The notes under the pieces were generated by a model. That model ran no database searches. It worked only from the letters and a program-made list of their open reading frames with translations, and was not told the DNA's origin. A stretch of 64,000 nt of DNA from Sporolactobacillus pectinivorans (lineage in GTDB: Bacteria; Bacillota; Bacilli; Bacillales; Sporolactobacillaceae). Numbering within the stretch: position 1 is the stretch's first letter; every line of letters begins with the position of its first letter. The stretch spans positions 2,907,522-2,971,521 of the forward strand of contig NZ_NXGA01000001.1 in NCBI RefSeq assembly GCF_002802965.1, given 5' to 3'. A program made the translations under genes and the position numbers. Of the stretch, positions 56,900 through 64,000 are shown in pieces.

Positions 56900-59545
56900 T
56901 CAGCGCACCGCCGTTTTTTCAATCATACCGGAAACTGCCTGCAGCGCTTCCGGTATCCTTTCTGGCAGACGCCCACCGGCCTGAGCCATATCCGGACGGC
57001 CTCCGCCTCCGCCTCCGCAGATCGCAGCAACCTCTTTGATTATTTTCCCCGCATGGAATCCCTTCGCAACAAGATCCTTTGTCACACCGGAAACAAGATG
57101 AACCTTGCCGTCTTCCACAGAGGCCAGCACAACAACAAGCGATTGAAAATGATGCTTCAGTTCGTCAGCCATGGCGCGTAACCGGTTCATATCCATGCTG
57201 TCCACTTTTGCAGCGACATAGGATACTTCACCGGCTTTTCTGACAGACTGTTCCAGTTCGCCGGCCTTCGCATTCCCGAGTTTCGCCATCAGCGTCTCAT
57301 TTTCCCGATCAAGGTCCCTGATCTGCTGCTGAATTGCGTCAATCCGATCCGGAAGCAGATCCGGTGTCGTCTTTAATTTCCCCGAAATGTTTTTCAGTTC
57401 AAGTTTGTTCCGATACATCTTTTCATAGGCTTTTCGCCCGGTAAGGGCCTCAATCCTGCGAGTGCCCGCTCCGATTCCGCTCTCAGAAACGATCGTAAAC
57501 AGGCCCAGTTCTGAAGTGTTTTTTACATGGCATCCGCCACAAAGTTCAAGGCTGTAATCTCCCGCATTGACAACACGGACGATTTTTCCATATTTCTCAC
57601 CGAAAAGTGCCACCGCGCCCAACTTTTTTGCTGCGTCAATCGGCATCTCTTTTGTCGTAACCGGAAGCTGTTCCCAGATTTTTTCATTGATGATCTGCTC
57701 GATTTTTTCGAGCTCCTCTTCAGTGACCTGTCCATAGTGGGAAAAATCAAAACGCAGCCGATCAGCAGAAACGTAGGAGCCTGCCTGATTGACATGGCTG
57801 CCCAGCGTATCTTTCAAAGCCTGGTCAAGCAGGTGTGTCGCAGTGTGATTTTTCTGAATCGACAACCGCACCTGTAGGTCAATCGCCGCCGTCACCTTGT
57901 CACCGGTATTAATCTGGCCGTTTTCAACAATACAGGTATGAAGATTCTGGCCGTTAGGCGCCTTTTGGACATCTTTAACGCGCAGCGAAACTGTTTCACT
58001 GGAGAGCAAGCCCTGATCAGCAACCTGGCCGCCCATTTCTGCATAAAATGGTGTACGATCCAGCATCAGCTGTATCCTTTCCCCTTCCGAAGCGCTGTTC
58101 ACCGTCTCATTCTCTCTGACAATCGCTATAACTTTCGCATCCTGAATGGTGAACCGGTCATAGCCGACAAATTCACTTTTTTCAGTAATGTTGCGAAGTG
58201 TATCACTCTGAACCTGCATGGACTTCAGATTACGGCGAGCAGAGCGCGCGCGGTTGCGCTGTTTCTCAAGCTCCTGTTCAAAGCCCTTATGGTCTATTTC
58301 CAGCCCTTCCTGATGTGCATATTCTTCAGTGAGTTCCACAGGAAAGCCGAATGTATCATACAATTTGAACACATCACTGCCGGAGATTTCCGGTTTTTTC
58401 TGCAGTTTTGCTTCAGAGATCTGCTGCTTCAGAATAGACATACCTTCATGAATCGTCTCTTGAAAGCGTTCCTCTTCACCGCGGATAATTTTCTGAACAT
58501 ACGGTGCCTTTTCTTCGACTTCCTTGTAATAATCCTTCATAATGTCGGCAACGACAGGAACCAGTTCATACAGGAACGGCTTATTAATGCCAATGTCCAT
58601 AGCATAGCGAACGGCGCGCCGGATCAGGCGGCGAAGCACATAGCCACGCCCTTCGTTTGATGGAAGAGCTCCGTCGGCGATCGCAAATGAGACGGCCCGT
58701 GCGTGATCAGCAATGACTTTGAACGCCGTATTACGCTCGCCTTTTTTGTATCTGGAACCTGAAATTTCTTCGATTTTATGAATGATCGGCAGGAACAGAT
58801 CGGTATCGAAGTTGGTTTCCCCATTCTGGATAACACTGACCATACGTTCCAGTCCCATACCGGTATCAATGTTCTTTTTCGGAAGCGGTGTGTGGGTACC
58901 ATCGGGATTATGGTTAAACTGTGAAAAGACAAGATTCCACACTTCGAGATAGCGCTCATTTTCTCCACCCGGGTAAAGTTCGGGATCATCAGGATCATTC
59001 CCGAAAGCTTCACCACGATCGTAGAAAATCTCGGTATTCGGACCGCTCGGGCCTTCGCCGATATCCCAGAAATTATGTTCCAACTTGATAATGCGCTCAT
59101 CCGGAATACCGATCTTTTCATGCCAAAGTTTATAGGCTTCCTCATCCTCAGGATAGACGGTCACCGAAAGTTTTTCCGGATCAAACGCAATCCAGTCCGG
59201 GCTTGTCAGAAATTCCCATGCCCAGGCAATGGCTTCCTTCTTAAAATAATCACCGACCGAGAAATTACCGAGCATCTCAAAAAATGTATGATGACGGGCT
59301 GTGTAGCCGACATTCTCAATATCATTAGTGCGGATCGCCTTCTGTGCATTGCAGATGCGCGGATTTTTCGGAACAATCCGGCCGTCAAAATACTTTTTCA
59401 GCGTTGCGACCCCGCTGTTAATCCAGAGAAGTGAAGGATCATCAACCGGAATCAAAGAAGCGCTTGGTTCAACGGAATGTCCCTTCCCCTTGAAAAAGTC
59501 CAAAAACATTTGTCTGACCTCAGATGAACTGAGTTGTTTCATCAT
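56900..59545 (-). CDS. alaS: Alanyl-tRNA synthetase
   Basis: Class II synthetase of about 881 aa. Catalytic core with [20 protein letters not shown] (motif 2 region, about 84-103) and motif 3 GMGLERM (about 236-242). The editing domain has the zinc ligands [11 protein letters not shown] (about 570) and CGGCHVK (about 668). The C-terminal glycine-rich region [19 protein letters not shown] (about 845-863) is intact. ATG 59545 or 59542 follows GGGGG; GTG 59557 is also open. First gene of alaS-ireB-ruvX-yrzB, behind a leader with an intrinsic terminator. Confidence 0.97.
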   Translation of the reverse strand: MMKQLSSSEVRQMFLDFFKGKGHSVEPSASLIPVDDPSLLWINSGVATLKKYFDGRIVPKNPRICNAQKAIRTNDIENVGYTARHHTFFEMLGNFSVGDYFKKEAIAWAWEFLTSPDWIAFDPEKLSVTVYPEDEEAYKLWHEKIGIPDERIIKLEHNFWDIGEGPSGPNTEIFYDRGEAFGNDPDDPELYPGGENERYLEVWNLVFSQFNHNPDGTHTPLPKKNIDTGMGLERMVSVIQNGETNFDTDLFLPIIHKIEEISGSRYKKGERNTAFKVIADHARAVSFAIADGALPSNEGRGYVLRRLIRRAVRYAMDIGINKPFLYELVPVVADIMKDYYKEVEEKAPYVQKIIRGEEERFQETIHEGMSILKQQISEAKLQKKPEISGSDVFKLYDTFGFPVELTEEYAHQEGLEIDHKGFEQELEKQRNRARSARRNLKSMQVQSDTLRNITEKSEFVGYDRFTIQDAKVIAIVRENETVNSASEGERIQLMLDRTPFYAEMGGQVADQGLLSSETVSLRVKDVQKAPNGQNLHTCIVENGQINTGDKVTAAIDLQVRLSIQKNHTATHLLDQALKDTLGSHVNQAGSYVSADRLRFDFSHYGQVTEEELEKIEQIINEKIWEQLPVTTKEMPIDAAKKLGAVALFGEKYGKIVRVVNAGDYSLELCGGCHVKNTSELGLFTIVSESGIGAGTRRIEALTGRKAYEKMYRNKLELKNISGKLKTTPDLLPDRIDAIQQQIRDLDRENETLMAKLGNAKAGELEQSVRKAGEVSYVAAKVDSMDMNRLRAMADELKHHFQSLVVVLASVEDGKVHLVSGVTKDLVAKGFHAGKIIKEVAAICGGGGGGRPDMAQAGGRLPERIPEALQAVSGMIEKTAVR

Positions 59546-59591
59546 TAGAACCCCCACTCATTTATAAAGAAAAAATCCAAAGGCGATGAAC

Positions 59592-59633
59592 GAAAAAAGC
59601 TTCCATCCTATCATCATGAAAGGACGAAAGCTT
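59592..59633 (-). promoter_or_regulatory. Attenuator terminator in the alaS leader (probable T-box)
   Basis: AAGCTTTCGTCCT/AGGATGGAAGCTT pair over 13 bp, followed by TTTT, 50 bp before alaS. The leader from about 59830 is 230 bases, has GAGAGTAGCGA near its 5' end and CGTCCTTT in the terminator arm, as T-box leaders do. The 14-base T-box core is only partly matched (ATCGCGG near 59657), so the riboswitch class is probable, not certain. Confidence 0.6.
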
Positions 59634-59836
59634 CCCGCTGAACAAACATGCCGCGATGAAAAGAAAGACATCTGCAGCTCCGCTGGGCAGGCAAACCTGT
59701 TCAGCCAGTCTGACACGAACGCCTCTCTTTAATCCTTGAAAAGAGCCATCACCCGTTGCACTTCAATTCGTTCGAACAGCTGCGGCTGCATCTGCTGTCG
59801 CTACTCTCTTCGTCTCGTTTTCATTATTCTGCCGCT

Positions 59837-59866
59837 ATTATAGATGAAATTTCCCTTATTTGTCAA
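59837..59866 (-). promoter_or_regulatory. Promoter of the alaS operon
   Basis: Perfect TTGACA (59866-59861) and perfect TATAAT (59842-59837) with an 18-bp spacer; the -35 lies in the end of the upstream gene. Confidence 0.85.
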
Positions 59867-60917
59867 TTGTCCGGAACCTTCCCTTCAGGTGGTGAAAGCA
59901 GGTACGGATAACGATAAAGCAGGGAATGGCCAGCAGCATGCCGATGATCCCGGCAAGTTCCCCGCCGATACCGAGCGAGAGCATAATATAAAGTGGATGA
60001 ATATCCACACTTTTTCCGACAACAAATGGTTCGATGACATTTCCCTCGAGAAACTGGATCAGAAGGATCATCAGAATGACACCAATGACGGAATACATAG
60101 ACTGAGTGGCAGCCATCAGTATAGCCGGAGCCGCCCCGATCAACGGTCCAAAATACGGAATAAGGTCAGTAGCCCCGATAAAAATACCAAAGACAATCGG
60201 GTAGGGCACTTTTAATATCCAAAGGCCGAGAGAAGCCATCACAGCAAGGATGGCGCAAACGGTCAGCTGGCCGCGAATGTAATCGCCTATAGAACGATCC
60301 ATCTCTGCCAGCATTGCCGCCGTCTGGCTGCGCCATTTTTTCGGGATCAGATACAGTGCACCTTTTTTTATCCGGTCTGCATCCTTTAGAAAATAGAAAG
60401 CAAGAAAAGGAATAATAAACAGAGTGAAGAGTGACTGGATCAGTCCTGAACACCAATCCATCACTCTGTCGGACATGTTGCCGAAGCCCTGACGGATTCT
60501 GGCCAGTGCCTTATTGACCTGATCGTGCGCAGCCTCTGGAGTCGAACCGTAAACATGATCAATATTGGACTGGTATATCGCTTCGTATTTTGAAAATTCA
60601 TTGTTCAGCCCGCGGATCTCATGGATGAAAATCGGACCGCCCTTGAAAAGGATCAGGCCGACAAGGCCAAAAAACAGCGCATAGATACCGAGAATGGCAA
60701 CAGTTCTCGGCAATCCCACTCTGCTAATGCGTCTAACCAGCGGATGCAGCAGATATGCAATAACCCCCGCCGCGGCAAAGGGAAAAGCTACCCTTAGAAT
60801 AAACTGCGCCAGCACGCTCAGCATCGGAAGCAGACGATAAAATAGATAACCATTCAAAAAAAGGAGCAAAATAATCGTTAACACTTTCATCCATTGCAAA
60901 GCGGGCCACTTGCGCAT
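59856..60917 (-). CDS. yrrI: AI-2E family transporter YrrI
   Basis: Membrane protein of the AI-2E (TqsA/PerM) family, about eight helices. Blocks: FPFAAAGVIAYLLHPLVRRI (about 50-69), FFLKDADRIKK (about 180-190) and IGATDLIPYFGPLIGA (about 240-255). Substrate unknown; members include autoinducer-2 and Na+/H+ exporters. ATG 60917 is six bases after GGAGGG; the frame is open to 60947. 353 aa. B. subtilis carries glnQHMP and yrrD upstream, which are absent here. Confidence 0.93.
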   Translation of the reverse strand: MRKWPALQWMKVLTIILLLFLNGYLFYRLLPMLSVLAQFILRVAFPFAAAGVIAYLLHPLVRRISRVGLPRTVAILGIYALFFGLVGLILFKGGPIFIHEIRGLNNEFSKYEAIYQSNIDHVYGSTPEAAHDQVNKALARIRQGFGNMSDRVMDWCSGLIQSLFTLFIIPFLAFYFLKDADRIKKGALYLIPKKWRSQTAAMLAEMDRSIGDYIRGQLTVCAILAVMASLGLWILKVPYPIVFGIFIGATDLIPYFGPLIGAAPAILMAATQSMYSVIGVILMILLIQFLEGNVIEPFVVGKSVDIHPLYIMLSLGIGGELAGIIGMLLAIPCFIVIRTCFHHLKGRFRTIDK

Positions 60918-60989
60918 GGTCATCCCTCCATGCCTAGTCTTGCCCACTCGGTTGGAAAATCTTCATCCGCACGCGAAAAAACTAGCCAA

Positions 60990-61187
60990 TCAAAAACCGT
61001 TCGCTTTTGCCTCAAGTTCCGATGCCTTAAAAAGGTCATCCAAAGTTGTCAAAGTCCCGTCTTCCTCAACCTGGCTGAGCGAGAGCTTCCCGTCTTCCAG
61101 GGTCAGTTCAATAAAACAATCCCAGCAATAATATTGGTTGGCACTCAATTTGCCGATATTTGTGCTTGAACAATTCGGACATTTCAT
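60990..61187 (-). CDS. Zinc-ribbon microprotein
   Basis: A 65-aa protein with a CxxC...CxxC zinc ribbon: KCPNCSSTNIGKL (about 2-14) and NQYYCWDCFIEL (about 17-28). The acidic C-terminal half ends QVEEDGTLTTLDDLF. GAGGTGAAAG precedes ATG 61187. Small proteins of this type occur near yrrI in Bacillales; no function is known to me. It lies 73 bp upstream of yrrI and may share its transcript. Confidence 0.8.
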   Translation of the reverse strand: MKCPNCSSTNIGKLSANQYYCWDCFIELTLEDGKLSLSQVEEDGTLTTLDDLFKASELEAKANGF

Positions 61188-61522
61188 TTGCTTTCACCTC
61201 GTGATGCAGAGGAAACCATTCCTTTATCCCTCCGCTTTGCTTATTCGCATCCATGTCCAAAAAAGCGAAAAAATATACCTGTTCTGAAACAGGTACAAAA
61301 AAATTTTATCGGGCAGCTAATAGTCGACATGCAACGTCTGCTATTCGACAAACAAATGATACGGCGGCAAACGCCGATAAATCTGAATGGATCGCGTTTA
61401 TCCGCCTTATATTTTTGGCCTTCCGCAAAAATAAAAATCTTCGAAAATGCGTGACGTGCCGGGCGACAGCGACCAGCATGTTGCGCACTATCCGAATGCT
61501 TTTAAATCTCGTGCCAATTTTT
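61188..61522. other. Intergenic gap between recD2 and the zinc-ribbon gene
   Basis: About 335 bp. Apart from the hairpin at 61268-61294 and a GC dyad CGGCG/CGCCG (about 61352-61366) I see nothing. Plus-strand frames here (for example 61253-61597) run antisense into recD2 and lack ribosome-binding sites. Confidence 0.5.
61268..61294 (-). terminator. Probable recD2 terminator
   Basis: ACCTGTT/AACAGGT perfect 7-bp stem with a 4-base loop, followed on the minus strand by ATATTTTTTC. Confidence 0.65.
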
Positions 61523-63832
61523 TCATTTGATTGTTTCGTCTTTTACGCTTTCCAAAGGCATATGCAGTCGCTCTTGCAGCTTTTTCCCAAGATTTGAATG
61601 CCGCAGATCGATGTCATTCCGGCTGACCGCCTGATTAAAGGCTTCTGCATCGCCGCACAACATCAAATACTCTTTGCTGCGCGTCACTGCAGTATAAATC
61701 AGATTACGCCTGAGCATCCGATGATAGCCGCGGACAACCGGAAGGATGACAATCGGGAATTCACTGCCCTGCGCTTTATGGATAGAGCAGCAGTAGGCTA
61801 AAGTGAGCTGATTCAGATCGTGTTTCAGGTACTTGACTTCAATACCGTCAAAAGAAACGATAATTGTATCTTCATTATCTGTCGTTTCTTTCGCTTTCAT
61901 AATAGCGGCAATTTCTCCGATATCCCCGTTGTACACCTGATCATCGGGATTATTGACAAGCTGAAGCACTTTGTCATGCACACGAAACACATGATCGCCA
62001 TAGGTCAGGGAACGTTTCTGATCCGATCCAGGATTAAACAGTTGCTGCAAGGCTTCGTTGATTTTTTCAATACCGGCGTTGCCCCGATAAATCGGGGCAA
62101 GAACTTGAATATCTTTCGGCTGATAGCCCTTTTTCTCCGCACCTGAAGCGATCTGGCATACAGCCTCCACAACCTGGCCCTGGTGACAGGAAAAAAAACG
62201 GCGATCATTTCTGGGTGAAGACACATCTTGCACCGATCCTTCTTTAATCTGATGAGCGAGTTCGATAATCGATGAACCCTGTGCCTGGCGAAAAATGTCG
62301 GTCAGCTTGACAACCGGAATTACACCGGATTGAATCAGGTCGCTCAACACTTGCCCCGGTCCGACAGAGGGAAGCTGATCCTCGTCGCCGACAATGACCA
62401 TCTTCATGCCTTCCGGAAGTGATTTCAGCAGCTGATTGGCAAGCCAGATGTCAACCATTGACATTTCGTCGACGACAAGCAGCTGCCCCTCAACCGGATC
62501 ATCTTCATCATGGACATATCCTGATCCACCGGTCCAGCCGAGCAGGCGATGGATGGTCACCGCAGGAATTCCTGTCGATTCCTTCATCCGTTTGGCAGCC
62601 CGGCCCGTCGGTGCAACAAGCAATACAGGATAGGGATGCTCGCTGTCGTAATCTTTCGGCTCCAGCGAGAGGCTGTTGAGTTCCGCAAAAACCTCGACAA
62701 TTCCGCGAATGACTGTCGTTTTACCTGTACCTGGCCCCCCCGTTAGAATCATCAGCGGAGACAAAATTGCCTGACGGATCGCTTTCTGCTGGCTTTCGGC
62801 ATACTGCATCGACAATTTTTCCTCAACTTTTCCCAAAGCTTCAAGAAATTCTGTCTCTGAAAACTCATCAGAAGGGGCAGCCTGTTCCATCAATTTCTGA
62901 ATTCCTGTCACAATCCCCTTTTCCGCATAATAAAGCTCCGGAAGATAGAGGTCTTCATCTTCACGGACCAGCTTTCCATCCTCTTCAAGAGTGTCCAGTT
63001 CACGGACAAGATCCTCTTCGCCAATCACCGGACCGAAAGATGTGAGCAGCTTTCGGGCGGCTTGAACCGTCTCTTCATAGGGCATAAAAACATGCCCGTC
63101 ATTCATTGCCCGCTCATTCAGCCAGTAAAGAAAAGCGGCCTGGATCCGCGCCGGATTATTGCCTGTTATACCAAGGGTAGAAGCAAGCTCATCAGCACGC
63201 TGAAATCCGATTCCCTCAATATCTTCTATCAATTGATAGGGATTGTCCCTGATTATTTCGAGCGTCTCATCACCATAAGCCTGATAAATTTTCATCGCCA
63301 GTTGGGAGCCGAATCCGAAGTCAGACAGACCGATCAGTATTCTTTCCAGGCCCTCGTTTTTAAGCAGTGTCTCAGCGATAAAATTCGCTTTTTCTTTATC
63401 CAGTTTTGGTACGCTTTCAAGGCAGGAAGGATCGTTCAATATCTTTGTAATGGCATTGTCTCCAATCGCCTCAATGATCGATTGTGCCGTTTTCTTGCCA
63501 ACTCCGGGGAAAAGGTCGCCCGACAGATACTGAACCATGCCCGTCCGCGACTGCGGCAGCAGTTTGTGGTAGCTCTCCACCTCATATTGCTGGCCATATC
63601 TCGGATGTGTTTTCAGCTTGCCGAAAAACTGATAGGTTTCATGCAGATGGGCGGCAGGAAAGTAGCCGACAACCGTAATTTCTTTTCCGTCCACAGGCTC
63701 ATCCGTTTCAATAATTCTGATCATCATTACCGTGTAGCCATTATCGCTGTTTTGAAAAACAATGCGCTCCGGTTCACCTTTAATAGACGGTCGATCTTCC
63801 GAAAATAAATGCATTGATGCCTGTTCCGCCAT
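61523..63832 (-). CDS. recD2: ATP-dependent RecD2 helicase
   Basis: SF1B 5'-3' DNA helicase acting in repair and fork stability without RecBC. An N-terminal OB-like domain (about 15-95, VFQNSDNGYTVMMIRI) and helix-hairpin-helix region precede the motor. Walker A LTGGPGTGKTTVIRG (about 363-377), Walker B LLVVDEMSMVD (about 440), GDEDQLPSVGPG (about 475), and the C-terminal motif VI region YTAVTRSKEYLMLCGD (about 715-730). ATG 63832 is chosen over GTG 63844, which sits in the ribosome-binding site. 769 aa; follows the yrrB-type TPR gene as in B. subtilis yrrB-yrrC. Confidence 0.95.
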   Translation of the reverse strand: MAEQASMHLFSEDRPSIKGEPERIVFQNSDNGYTVMMIRIIETDEPVDGKEITVVGYFPAAHLHETYQFFGKLKTHPRYGQQYEVESYHKLLPQSRTGMVQYLSGDLFPGVGKKTAQSIIEAIGDNAITKILNDPSCLESVPKLDKEKANFIAETLLKNEGLERILIGLSDFGFGSQLAMKIYQAYGDETLEIIRDNPYQLIEDIEGIGFQRADELASTLGITGNNPARIQAAFLYWLNERAMNDGHVFMPYEETVQAARKLLTSFGPVIGEEDLVRELDTLEEDGKLVREDEDLYLPELYYAEKGIVTGIQKLMEQAAPSDEFSETEFLEALGKVEEKLSMQYAESQQKAIRQAILSPLMILTGGPGTGKTTVIRGIVEVFAELNSLSLEPKDYDSEHPYPVLLVAPTGRAAKRMKESTGIPAVTIHRLLGWTGGSGYVHDEDDPVEGQLLVVDEMSMVDIWLANQLLKSLPEGMKMVIVGDEDQLPSVGPGQVLSDLIQSGVIPVVKLTDIFRQAQGSSIIELAHQIKEGSVQDVSSPRNDRRFFSCHQGQVVEAVCQIASGAEKKGYQPKDIQVLAPIYRGNAGIEKINEALQQLFNPGSDQKRSLTYGDHVFRVHDKVLQLVNNPDDQVYNGDIGEIAAIMKAKETTDNEDTIIVSFDGIEVKYLKHDLNQLTLAYCCSIHKAQGSEFPIVILPVVRGYHRMLRRNLIYTAVTRSKEYLMLCGDAEAFNQAVSRNDIDLRHSNLGKKLQERLHMPLESVKDETIK

Positions 63833-63880
63833 GTTTCCCGCCACCCTTTCACTGCAGAATGTGTTCGCGGATTTCTATGA

Positions 63881-64000
63881 TTAACTCCGGGTTTTGTCAG
63901 AGTATCCTTTTTTTTCAAGTTTTTTCAGTCCGTTTGCGGCAAGCATATGTCTGGGATTCAATGCGAGCGCTTTTGTAAAATGCGCCGCTGCTTCATGCTG
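63881..64000 (-). CDS. TPR-repeat protein, C-terminal end (YrrB-like), partial
   Basis: The last 39 codons of a gene running off the window. QHEAAAHFTKALALNPRHM is the second helix of a TPR unit with the classic A-x-x-x-x-KAL-x-L-x-P pattern, then a short lysine-rich tail and TAA. Location directly upstream of recD2 (48 bp) matches B. subtilis yrrB. It runs off the right edge at 64000. Confidence 0.75.
   Translation of the reverse strand, partial: QHEAAAHFTKALALNPRHMLAANGLKKLEKKGYSDKTRS

Overview
This window is a conserved housekeeping and sporulation region from the chromosome of an endospore-forming Bacillales bacterium. Gene order follows the Bacillus subtilis yqf/yqe/yrr region closely: sigA-dnaG, era-cdd-ybeY-pgpH-phoH-yqfD-yqfC-floA, the hrcA-grpE-dnaK-dnaJ heat-shock operon, gpr, comE, yqeG-yqeL, sigK, mccAB-mtnN-yrrT, greA-udk, alaS, recD2. 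Spore genes (gpr, sigK, sda, yqfC, yqfD, a YjcZ-type microprotein) show a spore former. Several genes present at these sites in B. subtilis are absent (cccA, glyQS, yqfL, nfeD/yqeZ, spoIIP, trhP1/trhP2, pbpI, yrrD and glnQHMP, the skin element). A compact fermentative relative such as a Sporolactobacillaceae member would fit, but that is inference from content and order, not from a search.

Layout. 0.2-7.3 kb: ispH (+) faces a leftward block of yqfO, trmK, sigA, dnaG and yqxD; a 248-bp MITE-like element with 5-bp target duplications separates yqfO from trmK. 7.3-16 kb: leftward ccpN, recO, a short yqzL missed by simple ORF calling, era, cdd, dgkA, ybeY, pgpH, phoH and the sporulation pair yqfC-yqfD. 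16.2-18.7 kb: a likely SigW operon (floA plus an unknown membrane-anchored protein), yqeY and rpsU. 18.8-19.7 kb: a rightward Na/phosphate symporter homologue with a SigE-like promoter. 19.7-30.8 kb: the CIRCE/HrcA operon (hrcA-grpE-dnaK-dnaJ-prmA-rsmE-mtaB) preceded by lepA-hemW. 31-38 kb: yqxA-like gene and gpr, divergent rpsT, holA, comEC-comEB-comEA and divergent comER. 39-43.5 kb: the yqeG-yqeH-aroE-yhbY-nadD-yqeK-rsfS ribosome/NAD cluster.

43.5-47.7 kb: DnaA-box cluster and sda, a YjcZ microprotein, uninterrupted sigK, acylphosphatase, a YrzI-like microprotein, an atypical SDR and yrhC. 47.7-53 kb: methionine-to-cysteine conversion (yrrT-mtnN-mccA-mccB), yrrS and greA. 53-64 kb: udk, trmR, mltG, the alaS-ireB-ruvX-yrzB operon behind an attenuator leader, an AI-2E-family exporter, a zinc-ribbon microprotein, recD2 and the 3' end of a TPR gene.

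Most genes serve translation, replication, protein folding and spore development. No CRISPR array, rRNA, tRNA, intact transposon or phage was seen, and no wholly new multigene system is evident. The points of interest are regulatory (SigW, SigG, SigK, DnaA and attenuator signals), small unlisted genes, altered active-site motifs in NadD and the SDR, and the pattern of gene loss.
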